Positions 1 to 7,967 of a stretch of DNA of 64,000 bases are shown here, in pieces (positions within the stretch are counted from its first letter, which is position 1; each line of letters begins with the position of its first letter). Origin of the DNA: Aldehydirespirator sp965220345 (lineage in GTDB: Bacteria > Actinomycetota > Acidimicrobiia > Acidimicrobiales > Aldehydirespiratoraceae); contig OZ244822.1 of assembly GCA_965220345.1 (NCBI GenBank), forward strand, positions 2,294,001-2,358,000, in the 5' to 3' direction. Both the position numbers and the translations under genes were made by a program. The notes under the pieces are model-generated. The model was not told the origin of the DNA and searched no databases. It saw nothing but the letters and a program-made list of their open reading frames with translations.

Positions 1-2
1 GG

Positions 3-41
3 CTCGGCATCGAAGTCGAACCCTGGATTCCCGAGGACTAA
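3..41 (+). CDS. 3' end of an unidentified gene (partial)
   Basis: The first bases of the window read as the last twelve codons of a plus-strand gene, ending E-V-E-P-W-I-P-E-D before a TAA at 39-41. The residues look like a normal acidic protein tail rather than noise, but the piece is too short to name a family. It would end just before the minus-strand remnant at 46-130. Confidence 0.35.
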   Translation, partial: LGIEVEPWIPED

Positions 42-45
42 CCGC

Positions 46-130
46 TCAGCAGCAAAGTCTCCCCCGCTGGTAGGCGCTGCCAATCCTGTTAATGTCAGAA
101 AGCTGGAAGGTTGTGTGGCCTTTGAGAGGG
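46..130 (-). pseudogene. Remnant of a DUF3696-type ATPase C-terminus
   Basis: Read on the minus strand this piece encodes a segment G-H-T-T-F-Q-L-S-D-I-N that matches the C-terminal G-H-T-T-F-R-S-S-D-I-N of the AAA ATPase encoded at 3279-5474, in the same orientation. At DNA level 88-126 aligns with about 3396-3434. The two flanking blocks 66-79 and 80-90 are identical to 3153-3166 and 3222-3232. The segment therefore looks like a deletion derivative of a second copy of the region downstream of the ATPase. There is no intact gene: the surrounding open frame (46-273) has no other recognisable content. Confidence 0.55.
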
Positions 131-227
131 ACCCGTTTGCGAGTCCGGTTGTTATGGGTGTTGGTGTTTGTGGTTGGTGGCATATTAGGTGATGCTCCGC
201 AGTGAAAGCAGCCACCGTAGGTAGCGA

Positions 228-1745
228 TCAGGGGCTTGCCGCTGGAGCAGGCGACCACCCCCACCAATCCCAATTTGGGTTGTCGGCGATTTTGATGCGA
301 CCGGAACCATCAGGCTCAACAACAAACAACACGGCATCAGTCGTATCATCCGTCGTCTCATAGGCGACATAGGCGATACGGCTACCATCAGGCGACCAAA
401 GCTGTCTCAGACTCGTTCCGACCTTGTCGGCGATCTTGATGCGGTTGGAACCATCAGGCTTAGCAACAAACAACTCATGCACGTACCGGTATACACCATC
501 GTTCACGTCCTTGAAACTGAAACCATTCGCGAAATAGGCGATACGGCTACCGTCAGGCCGGTGATCGTCTTTGATAGTGAACACCGCGAATTTCTTGACT
601 CGTGGTTCAGTGCCACCCACACGCACTGAGTAAACATTCCAGTTCGAGTATTGATTAAGCATCTCCCGTTTCGGGCGGTGCGGGTCAGGGGACGGGCGAA
701 CCGTTTGATGACCGGAACCGGTTCTGATATACCGGTAACGCACATTTGCTTGCTTGACAGGCTTCGACGCTTCAGCGGGTGTAGTCGTCAAATAGAAAAC
801 AATCGTGTCACCCTCCAACAGTTCATCTGTAGACGGGGCACGAGTTGTTCCGCTGGTCTCACTTTTAATCTTCCGATCCGGGTTGCGACGCTGGATTGTG
901 TATGTGACACAAACCTCCGGTTGCACCTCAGGGACGGGTGCAGGTTCAGGGGCAGGTGCCGGTTCTGTGGGTGTGCGCGTGTAATAAACGGTTCGTCGTT
1001 TGCAAGCGTTACCGCCACCCGGGCATGCACACCCAATCGTAGACAAAAACACCTGCCCGGCAGGGCATCGCTTCGACCGTTCATCATCTTCAGGCTGTTT
1101 AGGAACACATTTACCGTCACTAGTCGGGCTGATCCACTGATAGGGGCTAGCACAACTACGTTTCTTGCCAACAACATCAGGGTCCTGATCCGTAGTTTCA
1201 GAAACACACAACCCGGATTGCGAATCGTAACGAGTATTAGCCGGACAAGTCCTAGACGACGTACGCGGCCTCAACACACACTTCTCACCTTTCTCATCGT
1301 AGAAGAAGTTTGTGCCGCATTTTGTGCTTGTTGAGGTGCTAGTGCTGGTGTGTGACTGGCGTGTCGAGTGGCAACCCAAAGAACCGTGATAATGCTGAGT
1401 AGACCCGCAATGCAGTTTGGTTGATGTGTGACAGCGGTGACTCCCGTGGGAATGCTGCCCAGACCCGCAATGCAGTTTGGTTATCGGATGACAAACCATG
1501 TTGCTGTGTGTATGTTTACCGCTTGAGCATCCATATTTGACGCAACCCCGTCCCGTTTTCCAATGTTGGCCTACCGGACAGCCACGACACCTACCAGAAG
1601 GCCATTTCCCGTATTTGCAAGGATCAGCTTCAGCGGGCGGAGGTTCTGGCACATCAAACGGCGGGAACCCAACCAGCCCATAGCACACCACCGCTATCGC
1701 AGCGAACCAAAACCGGAAACAACAACGACGACGGCAGTGCGGCAT
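228..1745 (-). CDS. Secreted Cys/His-repeat protein with C-terminal PD40 propeller repeats
   Basis: No exact family is recognised. After a short basic start there is a hydrophobic segment (about residues 9-25), then a Pro-rich linker, so the protein is probably exported or membrane-anchored. Next come three roughly 20-residue tandem repeats of the form K-x-x-C-G-S-x-x-H-x-H-x-x-x-x-C-H, suggestive of metal binding or disulfide bonding, then more Cys motifs and a Pro/Ala/Glu stretch. The last 110 residues contain two S-P-D-G-S-R-I-A-Y type motifs paired with P-D-G-S-x-R-I-K-I-A-D, as in TolB/PD40 beta-propeller repeats. The ATG at 1745 lies 2 bases after the stop of the upstream lipoprotein gene, which suggests translational coupling; a start at 1799 overlapping that gene is possible. 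Function unknown. Confidence 0.7.
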   Translation of the reverse strand: MPHCRRRCCFRFWFAAIAVVCYGLVGFPPFDVPEPPPAEADPCKYGKWPSGRCRGCPVGQHWKTGRGCVKYGCSSGKHTHSNMVCHPITKLHCGSGQHSHGSHRCHTSTKLHCGSTQHYHGSLGCHSTRQSHTSTSTSTSTKCGTNFFYDEKGEKCVLRPRTSSRTCPANTRYDSQSGLCVSETTDQDPDVVGKKRSCASPYQWISPTSDGKCVPKQPEDDERSKRCPAGQVFLSTIGCACPGGGNACKRRTVYYTRTPTEPAPAPEPAPVPEVQPEVCVTYTIQRRNPDRKIKSETSGTTRAPSTDELLEGDTIVFYLTTTPAEASKPVKQANVRYRYIRTGSGHQTVRPSPDPHRPKREMLNQYSNWNVYSVRVGGTEPRVKKFAVFTIKDDHRPDGSRIAYFANGFSFKDVNDGVYRYVHELFVAKPDGSNRIKIADKVGTSLRQLWSPDGSRIAYVAYETTDDTTDAVLFVVEPDGSGRIKIADNPNWDWWGWSPAPAASP

Positions 1746-1747
1746 AT

Positions 1748-3112
1748 TTAGGGCCAGGTGACTCGGGCGGTGCCAGCATTGCTGTAATCGGCACCACAAA
1801 TCGTGATCGGATAATCCGGTATCGACTCAAAATAGAAAAAATCGTCAATAATCCGCCGGTAAGCAGCAGCAATACAAGCAATATCAGCAGCACCAAAATT
1901 AACCGCTTTACCAAAATGTGACATCCAGCGATCACAGGTCGATACACGCGGCCAGTAGCTGTGCGGTGGCGGCTCCCAACCCGCAGGGGGACCCTCAAAC
2001 GCGAGCTTGTAACAATACCACAGTTCCGCAATCAACTCTGGATGATTCAGCGGCATTTCAGAAGCAGCCCGACTGCTTCGGTATTCGATTTCGGCTTGTG
2101 GTGTGTCTTTCTCAGTTGAGGATTCGCCGCCAACCGCTAGCCCGTGACGAGGCCAGCAACCCAACCAGATCGGGTAAATAAAACGCCAATCCCACCCCAA
2201 ATCAGACACCACCTCACAAGTAGCCCCACCACGCTGCTCAATACGCAACGTTTCATCCACAGTAACAGTCCGCCACCAAGACTTCAGTTCTTCACACGGC
2301 GCACCGTTCGGGTAACTCGCAGGCGGGAACACTTCACTGTATTCGCCTTCCCAGTCGTGATGATTAAACCCGTAATGAATCGCAGCCCAACCAACACCAC
2401 TACCAGCCCATTTACCATCCTCATCCAACTCCGGTTCAGCGCAACGCTCTAACGGAGGCGCTATCGGCACAACCGGCGGCGGCTCAACCTCAGGCACAGC
2501 AGGAACCAACACCACCGGCGGCACAGTAGTAGTCGTAGTCGTGGTAGTCGTTGTGGTGGTTGTTGTGGTAGCAGGCGGCGGCACCGTAGTAGTCGTAGTC
2601 GTAGTTGTTGGTGGTGTGGTTGGGGGAGCAACAACCACCACAGGCTCCGGCTCAGGCTCAGGTTCTGTTTCTATTTCCGGTTCGGGTTCTGGTGTTGCTT
2701 CAACTACCGATTCCGTTTCAATCTCAGACTCAACCTCGGGTTCAGGTGCCGCTTCAATCTCAGGCTCTATCACAGGCTCGGGTTCGGGAGTGATTGTGAC
2801 GACTTCAACCTCAGGTTCCGGTTCGGGTTCAACAGCGGGTTCCTCAACCTCAACTACCGGCTCAGGTTCCGGCTCGGGTTCCGGCTCGGTTTCGGGTTCT
2901 GGAGCGGTTTCAGTAGGAACAGCAGCGGTAGTGGTGGTGATGGGTGCGCTGGTGGTGGTGTCTGGGATTTCAATGGTGCCTACAGCAGTGCCATCATCGT
3001 CCGTGCTGCCGCACGCTGCGGCGAGCATCGCGAACACGACAACCGCAGCGAACACTGCGAACCGATGCCGGACCCGAGATATACGGGAGGTGGGGTTGGG
3101 GAGTGTGTGCAT
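1748..3112 (-). CDS. Putative lipoprotein with long Pro-Glu and Thr-rich stalk
   Basis: The N-terminus has basic residues, a hydrophobic stretch and a lipobox-like A-A-A-C-G (Cys about residue 34), so it is probably a lipid-anchored surface protein. Residues about 45-215 are low complexity: Pro-Glu dipeptide runs alternate with Thr runs and Pro-Val, which would form an extended wall-spanning stalk. The C-terminal 230 residues are globular, rich in Trp and Tyr, with about eight Cys, and match no family I know. The ATG at 3112 is chosen because AAAGGAAC sits just upstream; a GTG at 3115 is in frame. It appears to be the first gene of a pair with the Cys/His-repeat protein downstream. The repetitive DNA makes length variation between strains likely. 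Confidence 0.7.
   Translation of the reverse strand: MHTLPNPTSRISRVRHRFAVFAAVVVFAMLAAACGSTDDDGTAVGTIEIPDTTTSAPITTTTAAVPTETAPEPETEPEPEPEPEPVVEVEEPAVEPEPEPEVEVVTITPEPEPVIEPEIEAAPEPEVESEIETESVVEATPEPEPEIETEPEPEPEPVVVVAPPTTPPTTTTTTTTVPPPATTTTTTTTTTTTTTTVPPVVLVPAVPEVEPPPVVPIAPPLERCAEPELDEDGKWAGSGVGWAAIHYGFNHHDWEGEYSEVFPPASYPNGAPCEELKSWWRTVTVDETLRIEQRGGATCEVVSDLGWDWRFIYPIWLGCWPRHGLAVGGESSTEKDTPQAEIEYRSSRAASEMPLNHPELIAELWYCYKLAFEGPPAGWEPPPHSYWPRVSTCDRWMSHFGKAVNFGAADIACIAAAYRRIIDDFFYFESIPDYPITICGADYSNAGTARVTWP
2516..2930. repeat. Low-complexity coding repeats (Thr runs and Pro-Glu runs)
   Basis: Within the lipoprotein gene, about 2520-2625 is a degenerate GTN/ACN triplet repeat encoding poly-Thr on the minus strand. 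About 2640-2930 is a degenerate 6-base repeat (GGCTCN/GGTTCN) encoding Pro-Glu. The plus strand stays open over this stretch only because of the repeat composition. Confidence 0.75.
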
Positions 3113-3278
3113 CACTGTTCCTTTCGTTGGGGACGCGATGCATACGGTAGATGCTGGTAGGCGCTGTTCATGGCATCAGCGCGCACAAGACCTTGACCCG
3201 CTGCTCAACCGCTATGAATAGCCAATCCTGTTGTGGCGTTGAGTCACGCGGTTTTGCTGCTTGAGTCAGCTAATTGGG

Positions 3279-5474
3279 TCACGGGGTGTTGAGTCGGCGT
3301 TGCTTGGCCAAGCCAGCTTGCAGGAGTTTTTGAGCGTCACGGGCACCTAGATCAAGGAACCCGTCAGGCCAGTCTTGGCTGAGACCACCCAACGGGTTAA
3401 TGTCAGACGATCGGAATGTTGTATGGCCTTCAGCATCTCGCTCGGCGAACACAATCCGCACGAGTTCAGCGGTGTTGTTGGCATCGTCTTCGGCGACACG
3501 GCGTCTAAGTCGGTTGACAAGGTGTTCGCTATGCGTTTCGACGATGATCTGCCGCCCGCTTTCAATGCAAGCAAGAAGGAAATCGGCGAGCCGCATCTGA
3601 AGTGCTGGATGCAGATGCAACTCTGGCTGTTCTAACAGCACAATGTCGCCTGGATCGGCTAGCAGACAAACCGCCAAAACCGGTAACACTTGACTAACGC
3701 CAACCCCTACCGAAGTGAGATCGACCTGGTGATCCAGGTCAGGGGGACGCACCTCAATACTGACTCCAGCACGTCCACGAGCCTCCACAGTGACATCGTC
3801 GATCATCTCCAGTTCACGCAGCCAATACTGTAAACCTTCGACTAGATCGGCTTTCCCTAGTTGTGGTACATCAACCGTTTTGGTTCCATGCCACTGCAAA
3901 ACACGCGCTAGGTGCTGTCCAGCAGAACCAACATCTGGTCGGCCATCGTCATCAATATCAAAAAACGGACGTGGCTCCTGCCGCAACGGCCCCAGATAGT
4001 GAACACGATCGCGAAGCAGGTTGGTAACACGCCACCTATCCTTCTCGCTCTCAGCAAGATTAAACTGTCGTTGCAATAAAGGGTCTTGTGTCCATTCGTC
4101 ATCCATAATTTCTTGCACGAAAGCAAGTGCACTCTTAGATAAATCTGTCCAAGGCCATATCTGAGGTAGATCATCATAAATAGGGTCATGCTTACGCCAG
4201 CTTTTATTGATAGATATTTCATGGTTTGGTACGTAAGATAATTCACCGATTCTTATCATCTCTAAGGCCATTGCAGCAATATCATGATCTGGATAGCGAA
4301 AAACTCGATCCTCAATAACTCTGAGACGGGCCTCAAGATCAACATCGTGCGAAGGATCGGTAGCACCTTCTAATGATATCAGTGCTATAGCATCGCTACT
4401 ATAATCTTGATACAGTAAGCGAGAAAGTGAACTCATGTATCTTGATCTCGTATATTCAGATTCATAAGGCTTATATATCAGAGCACTAATGTTATGTCCC
4501 ACAATAGAACTAAATAGTTCGCGTTTTGATACATCAGATACAGTCATGACTTTGTCAAAAAATCCATCCAGAATTCTACCTTCTGGTAGAAGATCAAAAA
4601 GATCTTTCGAATACTCTGTCCCTTGATGGTAAAAGTTGATATCAAGGATCAAAGAGGATCGTAACACATCATCATCAACATTTGAGATTGCAGCATAAAT
4701 CCCATTCATCAAATCAGCGATTGAAATAGGATGCTCTTCTTCAAGTGTACTGCGAATGTCAGCAACATGAGCCTGACGAAGCAGTTCTGATCGCTCCGAT
4801 TCTTTTACAGGCTCAGATTTTCTTGTGAGCCATTTTACCCATTCTTCAGCCAGCGGGGCAAATTTAGATTCCCATTCTGGATCAAATTCCCATTCTAGAT
4901 TATTAGCTGATATTTCATACCACTTTTGATCCGACTCTAAATTAAAATGGCTATAATTAAAATCGATCTCATGTATAGCTTCCCTAACCCACATATCTAG
5001 AACTAGATCCCAAACAGCACTGAACCAAGTCTCAGTGCATTTGAGTGCGATAGTATCTGGAATCTCAAGATACTCAAGTTCGTTGACAGATAGATGAGCG
5101 TAGCCGCGCTCGGGACGCGCCTCGGGTGGCTCGACTTCGAGTTTTAACGTAGCTTCAGGTCCTTCACTGGAACTATCTGAAGTGTTAGATGTGTTAGTTA
5201 CCAGACTGGCTTGTAGTGATACCGGGCCTTCGGCACCGACTGTGCGAATGTCATCGAAGTTTCCTAACTTTAGCTTTGTGCCGTTTAGTGGGATTTCGAT
5301 ATCGGACTTGCTGGTTGCTGCTGTCTGCGATAAGAACCGCAGCGCTTGCAGGAGCGAACTCTTACCAGCGCTGTTCTTGCCGACCAGCACAGTCAGCGGT
5401 TTGAAATCAACCTTGCCGTGTGCAATCGACTTGAAGTTGCCGACTTCGATGGATCTCAAAGGACATAAAGCCAT
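3279..5474 (-). CDS. AAA ATPase, DUF3696/OLD-like
   Basis: A 731-residue SMC/ABC-type ATPase. The N-terminus carries a Walker A motif V-G-K-N-S-A-G-K-S-S at about residue 32, preceded by the typical I-E-V-G-N-F-K-S-I strand. The C-terminal third has a degenerate signature (T-S-V-G-V-G-V-S-Q), Walker B D-I-V-L-L-E-Q-P-E-L-H-L-H-P and the T-H-S-E-H-L switch, followed by a DUF3696-like tail. The middle (about residues 140-460; 4090-5060) is acidic, unlike known domains to me, and visibly richer in A+T than both ends. It is the last gene of a four-gene operon, 4 bases after the preceding stop. Members of this ATPase class usually occur beside a partner effector in defence or stress modules; that role here is inference. 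Confidence 0.85.
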   Translation of the reverse strand: MALCPLRSIEVGNFKSIAHGKVDFKPLTVLVGKNSAGKSSLLQALRFLSQTAATSKSDIEIPLNGTKLKLGNFDDIRTVGAEGPVSLQASLVTNTSNTSDSSSEGPEATLKLEVEPPEARPERGYAHLSVNELEYLEIPDTIALKCTETWFSAVWDLVLDMWVREAIHEIDFNYSHFNLESDQKWYEISANNLEWEFDPEWESKFAPLAEEWVKWLTRKSEPVKESERSELLRQAHVADIRSTLEEEHPISIADLMNGIYAAISNVDDDVLRSSLILDINFYHQGTEYSKDLFDLLPEGRILDGFFDKVMTVSDVSKRELFSSIVGHNISALIYKPYESEYTRSRYMSSLSRLLYQDYSSDAIALISLEGATDPSHDVDLEARLRVIEDRVFRYPDHDIAAMALEMIRIGELSYVPNHEISINKSWRKHDPIYDDLPQIWPWTDLSKSALAFVQEIMDDEWTQDPLLQRQFNLAESEKDRWRVTNLLRDRVHYLGPLRQEPRPFFDIDDDGRPDVGSAGQHLARVLQWHGTKTVDVPQLGKADLVEGLQYWLRELEMIDDVTVEARGRAGVSIEVRPPDLDHQVDLTSVGVGVSQVLPVLAVCLLADPGDIVLLEQPELHLHPALQMRLADFLLACIESGRQIIVETHSEHLVNRLRRRVAEDDANNTAELVRIVFAERDAEGHTTFRSSDINPLGGLSQDWPDGFLDLGARDAQKLLQAGLAKQRRLNTP

Positions 5475-5478
5475 GATT

Positions 5479-6444
5479 TCAGGCAGCCTCCATCATTAGT
5501 CGTTCACTCTGCTGCGACAACGCTGCCCTATCTAGTAGCGGCTGAAGAGCCCTGAAAACAGCCAAGCCGACATCGCGCCCCAAACTCTCTGACCAGCACT
5601 CAAGGTCTAAAGCAGCTGGATCAATGTTCTGCCGTTCAACAGTCACCTGACGTGTACTGATCTGATGAAGCATTTCTTCAAGATGCAGACGGCTTATCGA
5701 CATCGTCGAATTATCCGGCGACTGCTCATAATGATGTGGTAGTAACCAATTGGGGTTAAGCGGCCAGGCTTCGTCATTCTCGCCTGACACGACGGCGGCA
5801 CAATCTTCAGTTAGAGCTCGCCATTCAGCAACCTCTCGAGCTTTGAAATCCCAGCGAGCATCAGCAGGTCCGACCAACGGCAATCCAGTGCTCGCACCTT
5901 CGGCTTCTAAATCGCCCTCAACCACTGCGTCACCAACGGCACTCATCTGAGTCTCGCTCAAGACACCTACCCACTCACAAACCTGTAACAACCAAACTGG
6001 ACCTCTCACATAGCATTCAAGCACCATCGGGAAGGGCAAATCCGAGTCCTCGGAGACGATGACCGCATCCGTGTCAGTGGCGAGTTCGGGCCAAGGATGG
6101 GTGAGCATCATCTCGGCAGTCTCAAGGTCGGGGTCTACACGACACACAACCGCTAGCCGCTTTGAACCCTCCTGCCACGCCAGCGGCTTAATCACACGAA
6201 CATCGCCTCGTGCCACCGGCCGAAGTGTTGAGTTCGCAAGCATCGGTGTGACTCGTTGACCTGCTTGCATGGCTGTCATTGAGCCAACTACGTCCGACGA
6301 GCCAGTATCTGAGCGCTCATCATCAGCAGAGTTGCGAGCTGCACAAGCTGCCATCACTGTCTCGTTTACCGATGTCGCTGTGACAGTTCGACTCGTGTCA
6401 GCGTCCTGCTGGAAGCCTCCAGTTCGATCCTCTGAGATTGTCAT
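5479..6444 (-). CDS. Uncharacterised operon protein, possible PemK/MazF-like barrel
   Basis: A 321-residue protein with no firm family assignment. The first 75 residues are Ser/Thr/Asp-rich and look disordered. From about residue 75 a stretch containing R-G-D-V-R-V-I, R-L-A-V-V-C-R-V, L-P-F-P-M-V-L-E and a W-V-G-V-L-S motif resembles the strand order of PemK/MazF-type small barrels, but this is weak pattern matching only. The remainder is mixed helical. The start overlaps the stop of the sigma-like gene by 4 bases (ATGA) and the stop lies 4 bases before the ATPase start, so translation is probably coupled on both sides. Confidence 0.7.
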   Translation of the reverse strand: MTISEDRTGGFQQDADTSRTVTATSVNETVMAACAARNSADDERSDTGSSDVVGSMTAMQAGQRVTPMLANSTLRPVARGDVRVIKPLAWQEGSKRLAVVCRVDPDLETAEMMLTHPWPELATDTDAVIVSEDSDLPFPMVLECYVRGPVWLLQVCEWVGVLSETQMSAVGDAVVEGDLEAEGASTGLPLVGPADARWDFKAREVAEWRALTEDCAAVVSGENDEAWPLNPNWLLPHHYEQSPDNSTMSISRLHLEEMLHQISTRQVTVERQNIDPAALDLECWSESLGRDVGLAVFRALQPLLDRAALSQQSERLMMEAA

Positions 6445-7445
6445 TGCAAAGACTCCCCTAGTGCGTTGCTAGTGAGTTCCAGCAGTCGAGTTGCGGCCAG
6501 GTCTTGAAGAGCAACCGGCACGTTGTCAGCGAATGCTGCGTCGGTGCGCCTAAGGACATCTTGCTTGCGGTCGGCTACCCACCGTCGGGAGCGTCCAAGC
6601 CGCTCAGCCACTGCGTTATCCGACAATCCTTGCGCCTTGCACACAAACACCGTCAAATCCTCAGTGGTCATTGTCTCAACCAGGTTTTGCATTGCCGCTT
6701 CCATCTCTTGATGCTCAAGTCCTGCCTCGGGTCTGGTGTCACTGGCGATGGAGTCAGCCGAAGCCGAGTCAATGCCTTCATCTAATACAAGGGAGGTTGG
6801 AAGCCAAGATGTAACTAGAACTTTGAAAACTCTCTCCAGATCGCGCTCAAAGATGCCGCCGCTCTCAAGAACTACTGCATTCAGCAGTTCTTTCAGCATT
6901 CCCGGCGAGTAGACCATCGAGGCTCTTTTGGCGTTCTCACCTTCAATCAGCTTCGGCACCCGATGAGCTACAGCAGCGGCACTACGCAGTTCGGCATCGC
7001 TCAATTCGCGAGGATCGCTAGGGTTGGCTGAAATAGTGATCCATCGGTGTGCCCCGACCTGCTCGACAGAGAAAGGCGGCTGTGAAGCCATCTCGTGGAC
7101 GCGTACCATCAACCTGTCGACAATGGTCGGCGAGCGTCGTCGCCATAAAGCTCGTTTCACGTTGCGGGTAAGCAACCGCCTGATGTCTTCAACACTGTCA
7201 GCGACTGTGAAGATGTAGTCGATCTGGCCTTCTCTGATCAGCAAATCCACCGCCGTCTGCTGCGCAAGTTCTTCGATTGAGTCTTTGTCCCACGGTGAGC
7301 CACCGTTGTAATCCGCAGGTCTGTAACGATGCCCGACCATCCCAGCCAACTCAACAGTCAACGCCCACAAAAGCGGGCCGATGGTCACGCTTTCATACTC
7401 TCGGCGCAGATCAGCGAAACTGGTGTGGCGGTCCTGCGAAGTCAT
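6441..7445 (-). CDS. Sigma-70-like / HTH protein of the ATPase operon
   Basis: A 334-residue protein whose C-terminal quarter has a sigma region 4-like helix-turn-helix: an E-D-L-T-V-F-V-C-K-A helix, then G-L-S-D-N-A-V-A-E-R-L-G-R-S-R-R-W-V-A-D-R. The N-terminal half has helical segments around an R-R-L-L-T-R-N-V-K-R-A-L-W-R-R-R block, as in region 2-like domains, but I cannot confirm a region 2. It overlaps both neighbours by 4 bases (ATGA junctions at 7442-7445 and 6441-6444). It may direct transcription of its own operon or act as a DNA-binding component of the module. No anti-sigma factor is visible. Confidence 0.7.
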   Translation of the reverse strand: MTSQDRHTSFADLRREYESVTIGPLLWALTVELAGMVGHRYRPADYNGGSPWDKDSIEELAQQTAVDLLIREGQIDYIFTVADSVEDIRRLLTRNVKRALWRRRSPTIVDRLMVRVHEMASQPPFSVEQVGAHRWITISANPSDPRELSDAELRSAAAVAHRVPKLIEGENAKRASMVYSPGMLKELLNAVVLESGGIFERDLERVFKVLVTSWLPTSLVLDEGIDSASADSIASDTRPEAGLEHQEMEAAMQNLVETMTTEDLTVFVCKAQGLSDNAVAERLGRSRRWVADRKQDVLRRTDAAFADNVPVALQDLAATRLLELTSNALGESLQ

Positions 7446-7822
7446 GGCCGCAACGCCTCACGCATGGCATCGAACAGCTGCGAGTCTTCAGGCTCCACAC
7501 ATGAATAGGACTCTTCGTTGAGGAGTTCTGCATTCACGATTGCTTGCAGACGCAGGATGACCCAGCCGGGCTTGTCGATATCGCAGGGCGGATCGGGTTC
7601 GTGATTATGGGCATCGTGTCGGAAACCAGATGGCTTGGTGGAGCGCGGGAACAAGACCGCGTCTGGGCTTCGTTGAGTGGCTAAGACCACAGGCCGCGTC
7701 TTGCCCTGGCCGAAAGACTTCACATGCCGACCTGCGCGGACTTCGCATACCGGCACCCAGAACCATGAACCCTGTGCATATTCGTAACCGAACTGCGCTC
7801 TAACTGCATCAAATCCCTGCAT
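7442..7822 (-). CDS. Small PemK/MazF-like protein
   Basis: A 126-residue protein that begins the four-gene operon. It has the pattern W-F-W-V-P-V followed by G-K-T-R-P-V-V-L-A and a later I-D-K-P-G-W-V-I-L strand. This resembles the order of strands and the K-x-R-P-V motif of PemK/MazF/Kid endoribonucleases. A H-D-A-H-N-H-E-P-D-P-P-C segment is extra. No dedicated small antitoxin gene sits next to it; the sigma-like protein starts within its stop codon. It could be an RNase effector or a structural homologue. A 10-base direct repeat lies about 43 bases upstream of the start. Confidence 0.6.
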   Translation of the reverse strand: MQGFDAVRAQFGYEYAQGSWFWVPVCEVRAGRHVKSFGQGKTRPVVLATQRSPDAVLFPRSTKPSGFRHDAHNHEPDPPCDIDKPGWVILRLQAIVNAELLNEESYSCVEPEDSQLFDAMREALRP

Positions 7823-7864
7823 TAGGAGACAATCTAGTCACCCACGTTTGCGCTCTCACTAAAA

Positions 7865-7888
7865 AGCTGTTGATTGAGAGCTGTTGAT
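7865..7888. repeat. Direct repeat upstream of the sigma/ATPase operon
   Basis: AGCTGTTGAT occurs at 7865-7874 and again at 7879-7888, a 14-base period. It lies in the 145-base gap between the MOSC gene and the PemK-like gene, about 43 bases before that start. The position suits a regulator-binding site, but no -10 or -35 match can be assigned with confidence. Confidence 0.35.
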
Positions 7889-7967
7889 GATCTGGCAGCG
7901 TTGACCTATTTAGCGGCACCAGACATCAACATCGACGAGTTGCTGCTTTTCGTATGGCTTGGTGAGT

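Noticed and set aside
651..1334. 227-codon plus-strand frame
   Set aside because: It lies wholly antisense to the Cys/His-repeat protein and shows no domain or start signal.
2541..3221. 226-codon plus-strand frame rich in Val, Gly and Ser
   Set aside because: It is the antisense of the Thr and Pro-Glu runs of the lipoprotein gene; the frame is open only because of the repeat composition.
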